Part shown: piece by piece, positions 8,556-17,309 of the stretch
Layout: the number at the start of each line of letters is the position of its first letter
How positions within the stretch are numbered: the first letter of the stretch is position 1
NCBI GenBank assembly: GCA_964446385.1
Contig: CAYUOH010000001.1
Coordinates: 171,945-235,944 of the forward strand
Direction of reading: 5' to 3'
Origin: CAYSRC01 sp964446385
Lineage (GTDB): Bacteria > Bacillota > Clostridia > Oscillospirales > Ruminococcaceae
Length of the DNA: 64,000 nucleotides
Notes under the pieces: model-generated
The model's database searches: none
What the model was told of the DNA's origin: nothing
What the model saw: only the letters and a program-made list of their open reading frames with translations
Program-made: the position numbers and the translations under genes

Positions 8556-9353
8556 ATGCCAAATCCTTACGAAGCTCTTTACGCACCCGTGCCCGACGTT
8601 GACCTGTACCTTAAACGAATAGGATGTGAAAGGGAACCGCTTTCACGCGGATATCTCGACCGCCTTGTATTGAGCCATCTTACCCATGTTCCGTTCGAAA
8701 ATCTCGACGTATGCGAAAAGGGAATGATACCCTCACTCAACACCGCGGACCTGTTCAACAAAATTGTCGTGCGCAACAGAGGCGGCTACTGCTTTGAGCA
8801 GAACGGTCTGTTTCAAAAATTTCTTTCCGGTCTGGGTTTTGACGCCTTCTGCGTTGCGGTTCGCATAATGGGGCGTTCCGACGGCTGGCTTCCTCCGGTA
8901 AGACACAGAGGAATTGTGGTCACTCTGGGAAACGAGCGTTTTTACTGCGATGTAGGCTACGGCGGCGCCTGTCCCGTGACAGCAGTAAAGATTGACGAGG
9001 CTTCCGGATGGCAGCAGAGCGGAAGCCGCCGGTACAAGGGATACGTTGACGGAAAAGAAATTCATATAGATATGCTTGATGGCGGCATTGAAAGTCACCT
9101 GTTTTTCTTCAGGGACGAACCCACCGACGAGATTGATTTTACTGCGCCCAACTGCGCAGTATCGGCAGACGCCGAGAGCCATTTTCGTACCGCACGAATG
9201 ATAAGCGTGCTGAAGGACAACGGAAGCGGCTACAAATCTCTTAACAATACCGTCTTCAAGGATAAGACAGGGGACGTTATCGAGGAGAAGGAAATAACAT
9301 CCGATGAGGAGTTTTTCTGCATAGCAAAGGAACAATTCGGAATAATTCTGTAA
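8556..9353 (+). CDS. Arylamine N-acetyltransferase family protein
   Basis: A 265-residue NAT-family enzyme. The family moves an acetyl group from acetyl-CoA to aromatic amines or hydrazines through a Cys-His-Asp triad. All three are visible: Cys79 in RGGYCFEQN, His117 in RHRG and Asp132 in YCDVGYGG. The N-terminal VPFENLDV is also typical. A good AGGAG precedes the ATG. It stands alone between the tRNA-Lys terminator and a shared convergent terminator. The natural substrate cannot be read from the sequence. Confidence 0.92.
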   Translation: MPNPYEALYAPVPDVDLYLKRIGCEREPLSRGYLDRLVLSHLTHVPFENLDVCEKGMIPSLNTADLFNKIVVRNRGGYCFEQNGLFQKFLSGLGFDAFCVAVRIMGRSDGWLPPVRHRGIVVTLGNERFYCDVGYGGACPVTAVKIDEASGWQQSGSRRYKGYVDGKEIHIDMLDGGIESHLFFFRDEPTDEIDFTAPNCAVSADAESHFRTARMISVLKDNGSGYKSLNNTVFKDKTGDVIEEKEITSDEEFFCIAKEQFGIIL

Positions 9354-9443
9354 AATATTACTGTCTGTATACGTTATATCGCTGCGCATACAAGATAGCC
9401 TGAATTAGGTACAACCACTGACGTTGGTTTACAATTAAAAGAA

Positions 9444-9464
9444 GGCCACCCGATATGGGTGGCC
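9444..9464. terminator. Bidirectional terminator between nat and the COG2509 gene
   Basis: Stem GGCCACCC/GGGTGGCC with a 5-base loop, flanked by A-rich sequence to the left and TTTT to the right, lying between two convergent genes. Confidence 0.9.
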
Positions 9465-9478
9465 TTTTCTGTTTATTC

Positions 9479-10861
9479 TTATTTATTCAGGAATCTATCG
9501 GAGATGCAGCGGGCTACATATACGCCGCTTGCGGAGGCATGGGAGAGGCTGTGTGTTACGCCGCTTCCGTCACCTATGACGAATAGGCCGGGGTAACAGG
9601 TTTCGAGATTCTCGTCTACATCAACTTCCATGTTGTAGAATTTGACCTCGACTCCGTAAAGGAGCGTATCGTCGTTGGCGGTGCCGGGGGCAATCTTGTC
9701 AAGGGCGTAGATCATTTCTATGATGCCGTCCAGGATGCGCTTGGGCATCACAAGGCTCAAGTCGCCGGGGGTGGCGTTCAGGGTCGGTGTGACGTAGCTT
9801 TCTGCTATCCTTTGGGGGGTGCTACGGCGTCCGCGGGCCAAATCACCGAAGCGTTGAACCAATACACCGCCGCCAAGCATGTTGGAAAGGCGGGCGATGC
9901 TTTCTCCGTAGTCGTTGCTGTCCTTGAAGGGTTCGCTGAAATGCTTGCCGACCAGAAGCGCAAAATTGGTGTTGTCAGTCCACTGAGCCGGGTCTTCGAA
10001 GCTGTGACCGTTAACCGTAACGATACCGTTTGTATTTTCGGATACGACTGTGCCGTGTGGATTCATACAGAATGTGCGCACACTATCCTCGAATTGTTCG
10101 GTACGGTACTGTATCTTGCTTTCGTAAACCTCGCTTGTGATATGTTCGAATACGGCGGCCGGAAGCTCTAGGCGAACGCCGATATCAACGCGGTTGGATT
10201 TGGTGGGGATGGAAAGATCTTTGCAGGCGTTTTCCATCCACTTGCTCCCGCTGCGGCCGACGGAAATAACACAGTAGGTACAGTGGTACTCGACACCCTT
10301 TGCGGTTACGACAAAGCCGTCATCTGTTTTTGCAACCGATTCTACGGGGCAGTTAAAGAAGAAATCAACCTTGTCTTTAAGAAGATTGAAAAGATTACCG
10401 AGAACAACATAGTTCTTGTCGGTGCCGAGATGACGGACCTGGGCATCCAGAAGATGAAGGTCGTTTTCAAGGCATTTGGTCTTCAGTCCGGTGTTGGCCG
10501 TAGAAAAGATGCGTGCACCCTCTCCGCCATAGGCCATGTTGATGCCGTCTACATAAAGCATAAGGTCGGTGGCCTCGCGTTTACCCACATGCTCATGCAG
10601 GGAACCGCCGAAATTGTTCGTAATATTATATTTTCCGTCGGAAAAGGCTCCTGCGCCACCGAAACCGCTCATGATAGAGCAGATAGGGCATTTGATGCAG
10701 GAGGTTATCTTTTTGCCATCGATAGGACATTTGCGCTTTTCAAGGGGATTACCAAGCTCAAACACGGCTATCTTCAGCTCGGAATTCAACTTGACGGCCT
10801 CATATGCTGCGAAAATACCGCCGGGTCCGGCGCCTACTATTATCAGATCGTAAGTGGTCAT
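9479..10861 (-). CDS. FAD-dependent dehydrogenase (COG2509-type)
   Basis: A 460-residue flavoprotein. The N-terminal Rossmann motif GAGPGG (residues 10-15) binds FAD and a GDGSGVTHSLSHASASG segment near the C-terminus completes the FAD site. A cysteine-rich stretch (CPIDGKKITSCIKCPIC, about residues 44-61) is characteristic of this uncharacterised dehydrogenase group and may hold a metal or disulfide. Substrate unknown. GGAGGAA precedes the ATG. The gene is monocistronic and convergent with nat. Confidence 0.85.
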   Translation of the reverse strand: MTTYDLIIVGAGPGGIFAAYEAVKLNSELKIAVFELGNPLEKRKCPIDGKKITSCIKCPICSIMSGFGGAGAFSDGKYNITNNFGGSLHEHVGKREATDLMLYVDGINMAYGGEGARIFSTANTGLKTKCLENDLHLLDAQVRHLGTDKNYVVLGNLFNLLKDKVDFFFNCPVESVAKTDDGFVVTAKGVEYHCTYCVISVGRSGSKWMENACKDLSIPTKSNRVDIGVRLELPAAVFEHITSEVYESKIQYRTEQFEDSVRTFCMNPHGTVVSENTNGIVTVNGHSFEDPAQWTDNTNFALLVGKHFSEPFKDSNDYGESIARLSNMLGGGVLVQRFGDLARGRRSTPQRIAESYVTPTLNATPGDLSLVMPKRILDGIIEMIYALDKIAPGTANDDTLLYGVEVKFYNMEVDVDENLETCYPGLFVIGDGSGVTHSLSHASASGVYVARCISDRFLNK

Positions 10862-10970
10862 TTTATGTTTCCTCCAGTGGCAATATTACATTAAAAAGGG
10901 CGGATAGTCAAATCGACGATATCGGCGTAAAGAGGTATAATATAAACAGTAATAACGGGGAGGGGCGGAC

Positions 10971-12242
10971 ATGGAAAAGGCGTATGTATGCATAGACCTT
11001 AAATCGTTTTATGCTTCGGTCGAGTGCGTCGACCGTGGTCTCGACCCAATGACTACTAATCTTGTGGTAGCGGACCCTACTCGCACCGAAAAGACAATCT
11101 GCCTTGCCGTGACGCCTGCTATGAAAAAGCTGGGGGTAAAGAACCGCTGCCGTGTATACGAAATACCGAAGAATATCAAATACATAATGGCTCCGCCCCG
11201 TATGCAGAGGTATATAGACTGCGCCGCGGATATCTATGACATTTATCTTGACTATTTTTCCCCGGATGATATGCACGTTTATTCTATCGACGAGGTCTTT
11301 ATTGATATAACACCGTATTATAAAAATTACGTTGACACTCCGGAAAAAATGGCCTTGAAGCTGATGAAAGAGATAGCAGATAGGATAGGCATACGGTCCG
11401 CAGCGGGAGTGGGAACAAACCTATATCTTGCGAAGGTTGCCCTTGATATCTCGGCAAAGCACTCTGAGGACTTTATCGGAGTACTGGACGAAGAAAGTTT
11501 CCGTGAGACGTTGTGGGACCACCGTCCTCTAACCGATTTCTGGAGGATAGGACGCCATACGGCGGCTCATCTTGAACGCTACGGCCTTTATACCATACGA
11601 GATATTGCGCATGCCGACCAGGATCTTCTTTACAGGGAATTTGGAATCGACGCCGAGCTGATGATAGATCACGCGTGGGGAAGGGAACCTACCTCCATTG
11701 CCGATATCCACAACTATGTCCCTCGCAGCACATCCCTTTCATGCGGTCAGTTTCTGGCACGAGACTATTCTACAGAGGAGGGCGAGACGATCGTCCGCGA
11801 GATGACTGATCTTATGTGTTTCGATCTTGTGGATAAAGGCCTTATAACTCGCTCAATGACGCTAAATATTACGTATTCCGCCAGTTATGAGATACCCTAT
11901 TCCTCAGGTACTGTAACTTTCAAAAGCGCCGTCAGCGACGACAGTATTATTACGTCTGGAATTATATCTCTGTACAGGCGCATAACCATACCAGGTGGGC
12001 CGATACGCCGAGTCATCATCAGCGCAAACGACACTGAAAAGGACGAGGGAATACGTCAGATGTCACTGTTCGGGGACGACGACAGCTACGGAAGTGCCGT
12101 AAATCAGGCGCTTCAGCGGGCCATCCTTGATCTGAAAAAAAGATTCGGGAAAGAAGCTGTTCTGAAAGGCGTGGACTTCACCGATGCGGCCACCACGCGC
12201 GAACGTCTGCATCAGATTGGAGGTCATAAGAGCGGTGGGTAA
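10971..12242 (+). CDS. Y-family DNA polymerase (UmuC/UvrX-like)
   Basis: A 423-residue translesion polymerase. The catalytic motifs are CIDLKSFYAS (Asp9) and YSIDEVFIDIT near residue 108; the palm, helix-hairpin-helix and little-finger regions follow. QMSLF at residues 363-367 fits the beta-clamp-binding consensus. Such enzymes copy damaged DNA. The gene overlaps a YolD-like gene by 8 bp, the same pairing known for B. subtilis UvrX/YqjW-type polymerases. A GGGGAGGGG ribosome site precedes the ATG. No clear LexA/SOS box was found upstream. Confidence 0.92.
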   Translation: MEKAYVCIDLKSFYASVECVDRGLDPMTTNLVVADPTRTEKTICLAVTPAMKKLGVKNRCRVYEIPKNIKYIMAPPRMQRYIDCAADIYDIYLDYFSPDDMHVYSIDEVFIDITPYYKNYVDTPEKMALKLMKEIADRIGIRSAAGVGTNLYLAKVALDISAKHSEDFIGVLDEESFRETLWDHRPLTDFWRIGRHTAAHLERYGLYTIRDIAHADQDLLYREFGIDAELMIDHAWGREPTSIADIHNYVPRSTSLSCGQFLARDYSTEEGETIVREMTDLMCFDLVDKGLITRSMTLNITYSASYEIPYSSGTVTFKSAVSDDSIITSGIISLYRRITIPGGPIRRVIISANDTEKDEGIRQMSLFGDDDSYGSAVNQALQRAILDLKKRFGKEAVLKGVDFTDAATTRERLHQIGGHKSGG

Positions 12243-12471
12243 ACAGCATGCAAAAATGTCAAAGTCACAGCGTGCCAAGCAGTTTGCACCCTTTTCCGCC
12301 CTTTCCGGACTTTCTAAGGCATTGGAGGAAAGGGAAAGGTTCCGAAACTCCGAAAGAAAGGATGAACTGAGCCGTATAAGCGAGGGACTTGACGACGTTG
12401 AGTTCGCAAATTTCAGCGTCGAGGACACCGAATTTGCGGATGAATACTTCTACGAACCTGAAGAGAAGTGA
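12235..12471 (+). CDS. YolD-like family protein
   Basis: A 78-residue acidic protein with the signature RAKQFAPFSALSGLSKALEERE near the start, typical of YolD-like partners of Y-family polymerases. The GTG at 12235 is chosen because GGAGG lies 11 bp upstream, inside the polymerase reading frame; an ATG at 12256 is the alternative. It is translationally coupled to the polymerase and likely modulates it, but the mechanism is not shown by the sequence. Confidence 0.82.
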   Translation: MGKQHAKMSKSQRAKQFAPFSALSGLSKALEERERFRNSERKDELSRISEGLDDVEFANFSVEDTEFADEYFYEPEEK

Positions 12472-12510
12472 AAAAACGGTTAAAGGCATGCCCACGGCAT
12501 TTATATATTA

Positions 12511-12538
12511 TTGTAATGCCTTTAAATTTATATATAAT
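12511..12538 (+). promoter_or_regulatory. Predicted promoter of the DUF975 gene
   Basis: TTGTAA (12511-12516), 16 bp, TATAAT (12533-12538). It overlaps the 3' arm of a long-loop inverted repeat (TTAAAGGCAT near 12480, ATGCCTTTAA near 12515) that may end the polymerase operon. Confidence 0.55.
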
Positions 12539-12587
12539 AGAATTAAGAAATTTAACATCCATAATAAATATAAAGGGGATTTCAATA

Positions 12588-13406
12588 ATGATTAAGTATG
12601 TTTTCGGCAAGATTTTTGAGGTTCTTGCCCAAAAGCCCATCAAGCTGTGGGGTATTTCACTTCTGGGAGTTCTGCTTATTGGTATAGCAGGTGTTCTGGG
12701 TGTTGTGCCCATCATCACCATCCCCGCAACCCTTCTGCTCAGCATGGGCCTCAGCTACGTACTCCTTTCCGCATATTACGGCAAAGATGTTAAATCTGAC
12801 GACCTGTTCTACGGTTTCGGTAACTTCTGGCGTAACGTAGGCGGTCTATGCTGGGAAAAGCTCTGGTTATTCATCTGGAGTCTTATCCCTATCGTCGGAC
12901 CCATTTTCGGAATTATCAAGAGCTATACATTCAAGTTTAACGTGTACATCCTTCTCGAGGATGACAAAATCAGTGCCGGCGACGCACTGCGAAAATCCCA
13001 GGCTATGACCGAAGGCATCAAGGGTAAGATGTTTCTTGCAGACCTTCTTATCAGCATCACCCCCGCTGTTGTTGCGCTTGTGCTTGGTCTTCTGGGCTTG
13101 ATTCCCGTTATCGGCGTTTTGTTCTACATACTCCTTGTTCTGTTCCTTATCGTATACTTTGCGTTCAAACCCCTGATCAGCGGTTTGGCATCCGCTGTAT
13201 TCTATGATGAGGCCAAGAAGGGCATCAATTTCGATAAATACTACACCTATGCCGCACAGAAGGCTATGGAGCGCGAAGCAAAGGCCCAGGTCAAGGCCCA
13301 GATGGAGGCCGAAGCCCAGGCCCGTGTACTGGCCCAGATTCAGGCTCAGCAGGCCTCCGCTGCCGCACAGCCTCAGGAGCCCGTTGATCCCAGTGATATC
13401 AAGTAA
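12588..13406 (+). CDS. DUF975-like integral membrane protein
   Basis: A 272-residue protein with about six membrane helices, the phrase IVGPIFGIIKSYTFKFNVYILLED and a following SAGDALRKSQAMTEGIKGKMF segment, as in DUF975 proteins. The C-terminus from about residue 220 is a cytoplasmic Ala/Gln/Glu-rich tail of near-repeats such as KAQVKAQMEAEAQA that should form a helix or coiled coil. The ATG at 12588 follows AAAGGGG. Function unknown. It has its own promoter and a strong terminator. Confidence 0.75.
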   Translation: MIKYVFGKIFEVLAQKPIKLWGISLLGVLLIGIAGVLGVVPIITIPATLLLSMGLSYVLLSAYYGKDVKSDDLFYGFGNFWRNVGGLCWEKLWLFIWSLIPIVGPIFGIIKSYTFKFNVYILLEDDKISAGDALRKSQAMTEGIKGKMFLADLLISITPAVVALVLGLLGLIPVIGVLFYILLVLFLIVYFAFKPLISGLASAVFYDEAKKGINFDKYYTYAAQKAMEREAKAQVKAQMEAEAQARVLAQIQAQQASAAAQPQEPVDPSDIK

Positions 13407-13423
13407 TCGTAGAGATTTATAAA

Positions 13424-13460
13424 AATACCCGGAAGATTAATTCTTCCGGGTATTTTTTTG
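13424..13460 (+). terminator. Terminator of the DUF975 gene
   Basis: Stem AATACCCGGAAGA/TCTTCCGGGTATT (13424-13454) and a run of T. A second, imperfect A/T-rich hairpin with a bulge lies at about 13475-13511 and may be a decayed or backup terminator. Confidence 0.93.
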
Positions 13461-13630
13461 AATACACTTTGTGAAAAAAGAAGGTCACTCATAAAGGTGA
13501 TCTTTTTTTATCGGTTACTTACAGTTATATTCTTTTCCCCGGGAATGGCTGTTGTTTTTTATCTGAAATAAAGCTGATCCGCGTCTGACAGAGATAATTT
13601 ACCTGAAAAAGCCGGGATGTGAACGAATTG

Positions 13631-13727
13631 TGAATAAATATCGAATAAAATGCAAATAAATGTTGACTTATTCGAATCATGACGTATAATATCTACATAA
13701 ATACAAAACATATATGAATATTATGCA
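13631..13727 (+). promoter_or_regulatory. argG operon promoter with ARG-box-like sites
   Basis: A near-consensus promoter TTGACT (13663-13668), 16 bp, TATAAT (13685-13690). Two sequences resemble the ArgR/AhrC box: TGAATAAATATCGA at 13631-13644, upstream of the -35, and TGAATATTATGCA at 13715-13727, downstream of the start point. That spacing would suit arginine-dependent repression. The factor itself is not encoded in this window, so the operator call is inference. Confidence 0.6.
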
Positions 13728-13753
13728 AAAATGAACAACAGGAGAAAAGTATT

Positions 13754-14980
13754 ATGGCAACTTCAGAGAAGAAAATCAAAAAAATAGTTCTGGCATATTC
13801 CGGAGGACTGGATACATCGATTATCATTCCATGGCTTAAGGAAAACTACAATAATCCGGAAATTATCGCCGTCGCCGGAAATGTTGGTCAGGGAGACGAG
13901 CTTGACGGACTTGAGGAAAAAGCGATCAAGACTGGCGCGTCAAAACTCATCATTGCGGATCTTGTAGACGAGATGGTCGACGAGGTTATCATTCCTTCCC
14001 TCAAAATGGGTGCAAAATACGAAACATATCTTCTTGGCACAGCGTTCGCAAGGCCGGTAATCGGAAAGAAACTTGCGGAGATTGCCCTTGAGGAAAATGC
14101 CGATGCAATTGCCCACGGCGCAACTGGAAAAGGAAACGACCAGGTCCGTTTCGAGCTGGCTATCAAGAGATTTGCTCCTGATGTGAAGATAATCGCCCCT
14201 TGGCGCGAGTGGGACATCAAGTCCCGCGATGAGGAAATCGATTACGCCGAAGCTCACCACGTACCTCTAAAAATCAGCCGCGAAACCAACTATTCAAAGG
14301 ATAAGAATCTCTGGCATTTAAGCCATGAAGGCCTGGATTTAGAAGATCCGGCAAACGATCCCGACCTTGACAAACCGGGGTTCCTGGAAATGGGCGTTTC
14401 CCAGTTTACCGCTCCGGACGAACCGGCTTACGTAACGCTAAGCTTTGAGGCGGGTGCTCCGGTAGCAATTAACGGCGAAAAAATGAAGGCTTCGAAGATT
14501 GTCGAAAAGCTTAATGAAATCGGCGGAGCCAACGGCATCGGTATAATCGATATTGTTGAGAACAGACTTGTAGGCATGAAGGACCGCGGCGTATACGAGA
14601 CTCCGGGAGGAACAATCCTTTACTTCGCTCATTCGCAGCTTGAAATGCTTACAATAGATAAAGATACGCTGCACGAAAAGCAGAAACTCGCCGTAGATTT
14701 TGCGGACCTTATATATAACGGAAAGTGGTTCTCTCCACTGCGAGAGGCTCTTACAGCATTTGCTAACGAAGCCAACAAATATGTTACGGGAGACGTAAAA
14801 CTCAAGCTTTACAAGGGTAATATCATTCCCGCTGGAACAACATCCCCATACTCTCTCTACTCCGAAAAGCTGGTAACGTTCGGCGAGAGCGACTATGACC
14901 AGAAGCAGGCTGAAGGCTTTATCAACCTCTGGGGTCTACCCACAAAGGTTCAGGCTTTAAGAGAAATGGGAAAACTGTAA
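13754..14980 (+). CDS. argG: Argininosuccinate synthase
   Basis: A 408-residue enzyme joining citrulline and aspartate with ATP to make argininosuccinate. The N-terminal LAYSGGLDTS is the ATP-pyrophosphatase loop, and HGATGKGNDQVRFE is the conserved substrate region. Length is typical. It is the first gene of the arginine operon, behind a promoter with candidate ARG boxes, and is followed 17 bp later by argH. Confidence 0.98.
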   Translation: MATSEKKIKKIVLAYSGGLDTSIIIPWLKENYNNPEIIAVAGNVGQGDELDGLEEKAIKTGASKLIIADLVDEMVDEVIIPSLKMGAKYETYLLGTAFARPVIGKKLAEIALEENADAIAHGATGKGNDQVRFELAIKRFAPDVKIIAPWREWDIKSRDEEIDYAEAHHVPLKISRETNYSKDKNLWHLSHEGLDLEDPANDPDLDKPGFLEMGVSQFTAPDEPAYVTLSFEAGAPVAINGEKMKASKIVEKLNEIGGANGIGIIDIVENRLVGMKDRGVYETPGGTILYFAHSQLEMLTIDKDTLHEKQKLAVDFADLIYNGKWFSPLREALTAFANEANKYVTGDVKLKLYKGNIIPAGTTSPYSLYSEKLVTFGESDYDQKQAEGFINLWGLPTKVQALREMGKL

Positions 14981-14997
14981 AAAAAGGAAACAGCATA

Positions 14998-16398
14998 ATG
15001 CAAAAAATTTGGAGCGGCAGAACATCAGGCGCCATCGATAAAATCGCGGATGATTTCAATTCATCGATTTATTTTGACTCAAGAATGTTCAGGCAGGATA
15101 TCTCTGGCAGCATAGCACACACAGCTATGTTGGCTAAGCAGGAGATAATCACCCCGGAAGAGGCCAGACAGATTACCGAAGGACTCAGTGGAATACTTGA
15201 TGATTTTGAATCCGGAGCGCTTGATATAGATCCGTCAGCTGAAGACATACATACGTTTGTGGAAACGGTTCTTACTGAAAGAATCGGAGACGCCGGAAAA
15301 AGGCTTCACACTGCGCGAAGCAGAAACGATCAGGTCGCTCTCGATACAAGAATATATCTTCGCGATGAAACCGACGAAATAAGCGGTCTTCTAAAAGAGC
15401 TGATTTCGGTAATAACCAAGCTTGCCGAAAACAATAAAAACGTGCTTATGCCGGGCTATACACATATGCAGCACGCCCAGCCGGTATTTTTCGGACATCA
15501 CCTTATGGCATACTCCATGATGTTTATCAGAGACACAGAAAGATTCGCACAGTGCAGAAAAAGAATAAATGTAAGTCCTATCGGGTCATGCGCGCTTGCG
15601 GGCACTACATTCGATACGGACAGGCAGTATGAGGCTGGCCTGCTGGGATTTGACGATATCTGTCTCAACAGTATAGATGGGGTTTCGGACAGAGACTTCT
15701 GCATAGAGTTTGTATGTGATGCGGCTATGTTGATGATGCATCTCAGCAGATTTTCCGAGGAGGTTATTCTCTGGTCAACGTCAGAGTTCGGTTTTATAGA
15801 GCTTTCCGATGAATATTCCACAGGCTCATCGATTATGCCGCAAAAGAAAAACCCGGATATGGCGGAGCTCTGCAGAGGTAAAACCGGAAGAGTGTACGGT
15901 GATCTTATGGCTCTTCTAACCATAATGAAAGGTATACCTCTTTCATACGACAAGGATATGCAGGAGGACAAAGAAGCACTGTTCGATTCGGTGGACACCG
16001 TGAAGATGTGCCTGAAGGTATTTATTCCGATGCTGGAATCGATGAAAACCCGCGAAGACAAAATGCTTGAAAGTGCTAAGAAGGGTTTCATGAATGCAAC
16101 CGATCTTGCGGACTACCTAGCAAAGAAAGGTATGCCTTTCAGGGATGCCTACAAGATTTCAGGAAAAATGGTAGCATTTTGCATAGAAAAAGGTCTTACA
16201 CTGGAGAATTTGCCGATTGAAGAGTATAAAAGGGAAAGCGACATTTTCGGCGCAGATGTTTACGAAGAGATAGACCTTAAGATCTGCGCTGAAAAAAGGA
16301 TTTCCGAAGGAGGAACATCTTCGGCTTCAATCGACAGGCAGATAGAATATGCAAGAGAATTTTTACATGAGGCAGGATATGACAAAAGTATTCATTGA
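14998..16398 (+). CDS. argH: Argininosuccinate lyase
   Basis: A 466-residue member of the fumarase/aspartase superfamily that splits argininosuccinate into arginine and fumarate. The signature GSSIMPQKKNPD lies near residue 280, and TARSRNDQVALDTR and MPGYTHMQHAQP are the other active-site regions. AAGGAA precedes the ATG. Its 3' end overlaps argC by 20 bp. Confidence 0.98.
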   Translation: MQKIWSGRTSGAIDKIADDFNSSIYFDSRMFRQDISGSIAHTAMLAKQEIITPEEARQITEGLSGILDDFESGALDIDPSAEDIHTFVETVLTERIGDAGKRLHTARSRNDQVALDTRIYLRDETDEISGLLKELISVITKLAENNKNVLMPGYTHMQHAQPVFFGHHLMAYSMMFIRDTERFAQCRKRINVSPIGSCALAGTTFDTDRQYEAGLLGFDDICLNSIDGVSDRDFCIEFVCDAAMLMMHLSRFSEEVILWSTSEFGFIELSDEYSTGSSIMPQKKNPDMAELCRGKTGRVYGDLMALLTIMKGIPLSYDKDMQEDKEALFDSVDTVKMCLKVFIPMLESMKTREDKMLESAKKGFMNATDLADYLAKKGMPFRDAYKISGKMVAFCIEKGLTLENLPIEEYKRESDIFGADVYEEIDLKICAEKRISEGGTSSASIDRQIEYAREFLHEAGYDKSIH

Positions 16399-17305
16399 CG
16401 GAAGCTCCGGAACAACCGGTCTTCGTATCCGCGACAGACTGTCGCTGAGGAAAGATATTGAGATGATTATTCTTTCCGACGAAAATCGAAAGGATATAGA
16501 CAGTAGAATAGAAGCACTGAAGTCTGCGGACATTTCATTCCTGTGTCTTCCCGACGACGCGTCAAGAGAAATCGTAAATCTTTCGAAGGGCGGGGAAACG
16601 GTAATCATTGACAGCTCGACGGCACACAGAACGTCACCGGACTTTGTATACGGATTCCCGGAGCTTATCGGAAATGAAGCAATAAAGTCTTCAGGGCTTA
16701 TTACAAATCCGGGATGCCATGCCAGCGGATTCGTCGCATTGGTTTATCCTCTTGTCAGGGAAGGCCTTCTGGCCCCGAACGAAAGGCTTACCTGCTTTTC
16801 GCTTACAGGCTACAGCGGCGGAGGTAAAAAAATGATTTCTGAGTACGAATCGGAAGGACGTTCGCAGCTTTTAAAAGGACCCAGGCAGTACGGACTTACC
16901 CAGCAGCATAAACATATAAAGGAAATGATTTATATTTGCGGTTTAGAAAACGCCCCGGTGTTCTGTCCGGTGGTAGCGGATTTCTACAGCGGAATGGAAG
17001 TAACTGTTCCCGTTTTCAACAATATGATAAAGGGAAGCGCAGACAATATCAGGGAAGTTTATAAACAGTACTATACCGGACCACTGGTGCATTTTGACGA
17101 AGCCGCAGATGAAAACGGATATATGTCCGCGTCTGCTTTTTCCGGAAGGGACGACATGCAAATAAGTGTTCAGGGTAATGATGAAAGAATTATTCTGACT
17201 GCGCGCTTTGATAATTTGGGCAAAGGCGCGTCAGGTTCTGCGATTCAGAATATGAACATAGTAATGGGAATTGACCAGACAACAGGACTGGTATTAGGAG
17301 AATAA
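16379..17305 (+). CDS. argC: N-acetyl-gamma-glutamyl-phosphate reductase, short type
   Basis: A 308-residue NADPH-dependent reductase that makes N-acetylglutamate semialdehyde. FIDGSSGTTGLRIRDRL is the nucleotide-binding start and NPGCHASGF carries the catalytic cysteine. The length and the NPGCHASG form fit the shorter type 2 ArgC rather than the E. coli type. The ATG at 16379 is preferred over upstream in-frame starts because the family fold begins there; it lies inside the end of argH, so translation is probably coupled. Confidence 0.95.
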   Translation: MTKVFIDGSSGTTGLRIRDRLSLRKDIEMIILSDENRKDIDSRIEALKSADISFLCLPDDASREIVNLSKGGETVIIDSSTAHRTSPDFVYGFPELIGNEAIKSSGLITNPGCHASGFVALVYPLVREGLLAPNERLTCFSLTGYSGGGKKMISEYESEGRSQLLKGPRQYGLTQQHKHIKEMIYICGLENAPVFCPVVADFYSGMEVTVPVFNNMIKGSADNIREVYKQYYTGPLVHFDEAADENGYMSASAFSGRDDMQISVQGNDERIILTARFDNLGKGASGSAIQNMNIVMGIDQTTGLVLGE

Positions 17306-17309
17306 TGAA

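Noticed and set aside
13475..13511. Second hairpin after the DUF975 gene
   Set aside because: The arms pair only with a three-base bulge. It is mentioned with the main terminator but not called separately.
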